Shown here: positions 5,141 to 5,790 of the stretch, piece by piece | Layout of the letters: every line of letters starts with the position of its first letter | Numbering within the stretch: the stretch's first letter is position 1 | Assembly (NCBI GenBank): GCA_003501365.1 | Contig: DNPP01000083.1 | Span: 6,551-12,340 of the forward strand | DNA: 5,790 nt | Source of the DNA: Bacillota bacterium | Lineage (GTDB): Bacteria; Bacillota; UBA4882; UBA8346 | Direction of reading: 5' to 3' | Program-made: the position numbers and the translations under genes | The notes under the pieces: model-generated | Seen by the model: the letters and a program-made list of their open reading frames with translations, nothing else | What the model was told of the DNA's origin: nothing | Database searches by the model: none

Positions 5141-5511
5141 TTCGGGCTTCCCGCCCCCATGCCAAAATGCGAAGCAACTGCGGTATCGATCTTCTCCAGC
5201 GTTCCCCTTTTATACTCTTCAATATTTTCCCGGATTGAAGTCGCTTTTCCCCGACAAATCGAAATCCCGGCCGCATTCAAAACCTCCAAAGCGTTAGGCC
5301 CAACGTTCCCGGTAATTAATGCCAGAGTCCCATGCTCCGACACGATTTGAGCCCCAGCCACACCCGCGCCTCCACTCGATGCTCCCTGGTTGTCAATGGC
5401 TTCAAATTCCATGGTCTCTGAGTCCACAATCAAAAAAAAGGCCGCCCTGCCGAAGCGTTGATCCATGATACTTTCAAGCGTTTTTCCACTTGCTGAAACA
5501 GCAATTTTCAT
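5137..5511 (-). CDS. NifX/ORP-type dinitrogenase iron-molybdenum cofactor family protein, 124 aa
   Basis: First gene of the operon and second member of COG1433 in it. It begins MKIAVSASGKTLESIMDQRFGRAAFF-type sequence, in which the DQRFGR motif (17-22) and the loop ITGNVGPNALEVLNAAGI (66-83) are diagnostic. A glycine/serine-rich GASSGGAGVAGAQIVSEHG stretch (43-61) lies between. Unlike the other NifX-type protein here, it lacks the HFGHC pattern and the Cys/His tail, and its only cysteine is C86. It may therefore bind a different cofactor or none, which fits a partner role. AAGGAGG lies nine bases before the ATG and the predicted transcript leader is about 54 bases. Its stop overlaps the next start (ATGA). 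The function is presumed to be metal-cluster binding or delivery together with the ATPases. Confidence 0.85.
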   Translation of the reverse strand: MKIAVSASGKTLESIMDQRFGRAAFFLIVDSETMEFEAIDNQGASSGGAGVAGAQIVSEHGTLALITGNVGPNALEVLNAAGISICRGKATSIRENIEEYKRGTLEKIDTAVASHFGMGAGSPK

Positions 5512-5551
5512 CGTCTATAGCCTCCTTAAAGCCCCATTCCTATAAAATATT

Positions 5552-5567
5552 ATTGTCATATGCCCAT
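5552..5567. promoter_or_regulatory. Palindromic operator candidate 1 (at the transcription start)
   Basis: ATTGTCATATGCCCAT on the plus strand is a 16-base dyad around CATATG, imperfect at two pairs. It covers the predicted start site of the minus-strand operon and matches site 2 at 13 of 16 positions. Binding here would block transcription. Confidence 0.55.
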
Positions 5568-5571
5568 AAAT

Positions 5572-5600
5572 ATTATACGCATATTATTGGCATATGTCAA
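5572..5600 (-). promoter_or_regulatory. Perfect consensus sigma-70 promoter of the NifX/MinD/Mrp operon
   Basis: On the minus strand TTGACA (5600-5595) and TATAAT (5577-5572) are both exact and separated by exactly 17 bases. The start is predicted near 5565. A full-consensus promoter of this kind would be very strong if not repressed, which fits the two palindromes that flank it. Confidence 0.8.
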
Positions 5601-5601
5601 T
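5586..5601. promoter_or_regulatory. Palindromic operator candidate 2 (over the -35 box)
   Basis: ATTGGCATATGTCAAT is a dyad with one non-pairing position (ATTG, N, CATATG, N, CAAT). It overlaps the -35 box of the minus-strand operon and ends 11 bases before the -35 box of the divergent gene. Its centre is 34 bases from that of site 1. Confidence 0.6.
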
Positions 5602-5612
5602 TATTTATTTTA

Positions 5613-5641
5613 TTGACTTTCATTTAAGGGCTGGGTATAGT
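5613..5641 (+). promoter_or_regulatory. Divergent promoter for the MBL-fold hydrolase gene
   Basis: TTGACT (5613-5618, 5 of 6) and TATAGT (5636-5641, 5 of 6) are separated by 17 bases on the plus strand. Its -35 box is 12 bases from the -35 box of the opposite promoter, so both could be controlled from the same palindrome. Confidence 0.65.
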
Positions 5642-5689
5642 TGATTCAGACTTCAAATTTTTCAATATATAGGAGGAGGCAGTAATAGG

Positions 5690-5790
5690 ATGCATTTAAC
5701 CCTTCTAGTCGACAACAACGCCGGGCACGGCCTCTTCGGTGAATGGGGTTTAAGTTTTTTTATTGAGGCGGATGGTAAAAAAATTCTCTT
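5690..5790 (+). CDS. MBL-fold metallo-hydrolase, COG1237 type (partial, N-terminus only)
   Basis: Thirty-three codons are visible before the window ends. The product starts MHLTLLVDN, continues to GEWGLSFFIE (residues 17-26) and ends in DGKKIL. This pattern, a valine/aspartate-rich first strand, an E-x-GLSF-IE hairpin and then KILFDTG, is typical of the N-terminus of COG1237 beta-lactamase-superfamily hydrolases; the metal-binding HxHxDH motif would lie beyond the window. AGGAGGAGG at 5671-5679 is ten bases before the ATG, and an in-frame stop just upstream rules out a longer start. It is transcribed divergently from the NifX/MinD operon from a back-to-back promoter, which suggests co-regulation. 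Substrate unknown. The call rests on a short fragment. Confidence 0.65.
   Translation, partial: MHLTLLVDNNAGHGLFGEWGLSFFIEADGKKIL

Noticed and set aside
5082..5276. Minus-strand alternative frame of 64 codons
   Set aside because: It overlaps the NifX-type and MinD-type genes in another frame; the overlap is explained by their ATGA junction.
2148..5511. Nitrogenase or FeMo-cofactor locus
   Set aside because: The NifX-type domains are small stand-alone proteins, and no NifH, NifD/K, NifE/N or radical-SAM NifB sequence is present; MinD/Mrp ATPases here are not NifH.

Overview
The window is about 44% GC by eye. It has strong AGGAGG/GGTGATC-type ribosome binding sites, tightly packed operons and several iron-sulfur and zinc-knuckle proteins. 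This suggests a strict anaerobe of the Firmicutes (Clostridia or Negativicutes type), but the sequence alone does not settle the genus.

Right part (1667-5511, minus strand): a six-gene operon. In order of transcription it encodes a small NifX/ORP-type protein (5511-5137), two paralogous MinD-superfamily ATPases that each carry two ferredoxin-type [4Fe-4S] motifs (5140-4304 and 4300-3428), an Mrp/NBP35-type P-loop ATPase (3355-2534), a second NifX/ORP-type protein (2504-2148) and a DUF134 HTH/zinc-knuckle protein (2146-1667). Overlaps or gaps of a few bases join most neighbours. The gene set resembles the Desulfovibrio 'orange protein' (orp) clusters. The likely theme is ATP-driven assembly, carriage or insertion of a metal or Fe-S cofactor; the actual cofactor is unknown. 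A perfect consensus promoter (TTGACA, 17 bp, TATAAT) lies upstream, with two copies of a near-palindrome, ATTGNCATATGNCAAT, placed on its -35 and at its predicted start site. DUF134 is the natural candidate to bind them. A divergent gene (5690 onward, plus strand, cut by the window edge) begins like a COG1237 metallo-beta-lactamase-fold hydrolase and has its own promoter back to back with the first.

Left part (1-1360, minus strand): an ArsR-family repressor gene with a 7+4+7 bp perfect inverted repeat over its promoter, followed by what looks like a decayed metal/thiol operon. It holds a 53-codon remnant of a redox-active-disulfide thioredoxin that has lost its CxxC half, a 29-codon stub matching the start of CGGC-domain proteins, and a COG0701-type permease encoded as two half-size genes joined by an ATGA overlap (the second runs off the window).

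Middle (1527-1649, plus strand): a 40-residue protein with six cysteines and a strong ribosome binding site. It is divergent from arsR and convergent with the DUF134 gene.

No tRNA, rRNA, CRISPR array, insertion sequence or convincing intrinsic terminator was seen. No stretch longer than about 160 bases is without a gene.
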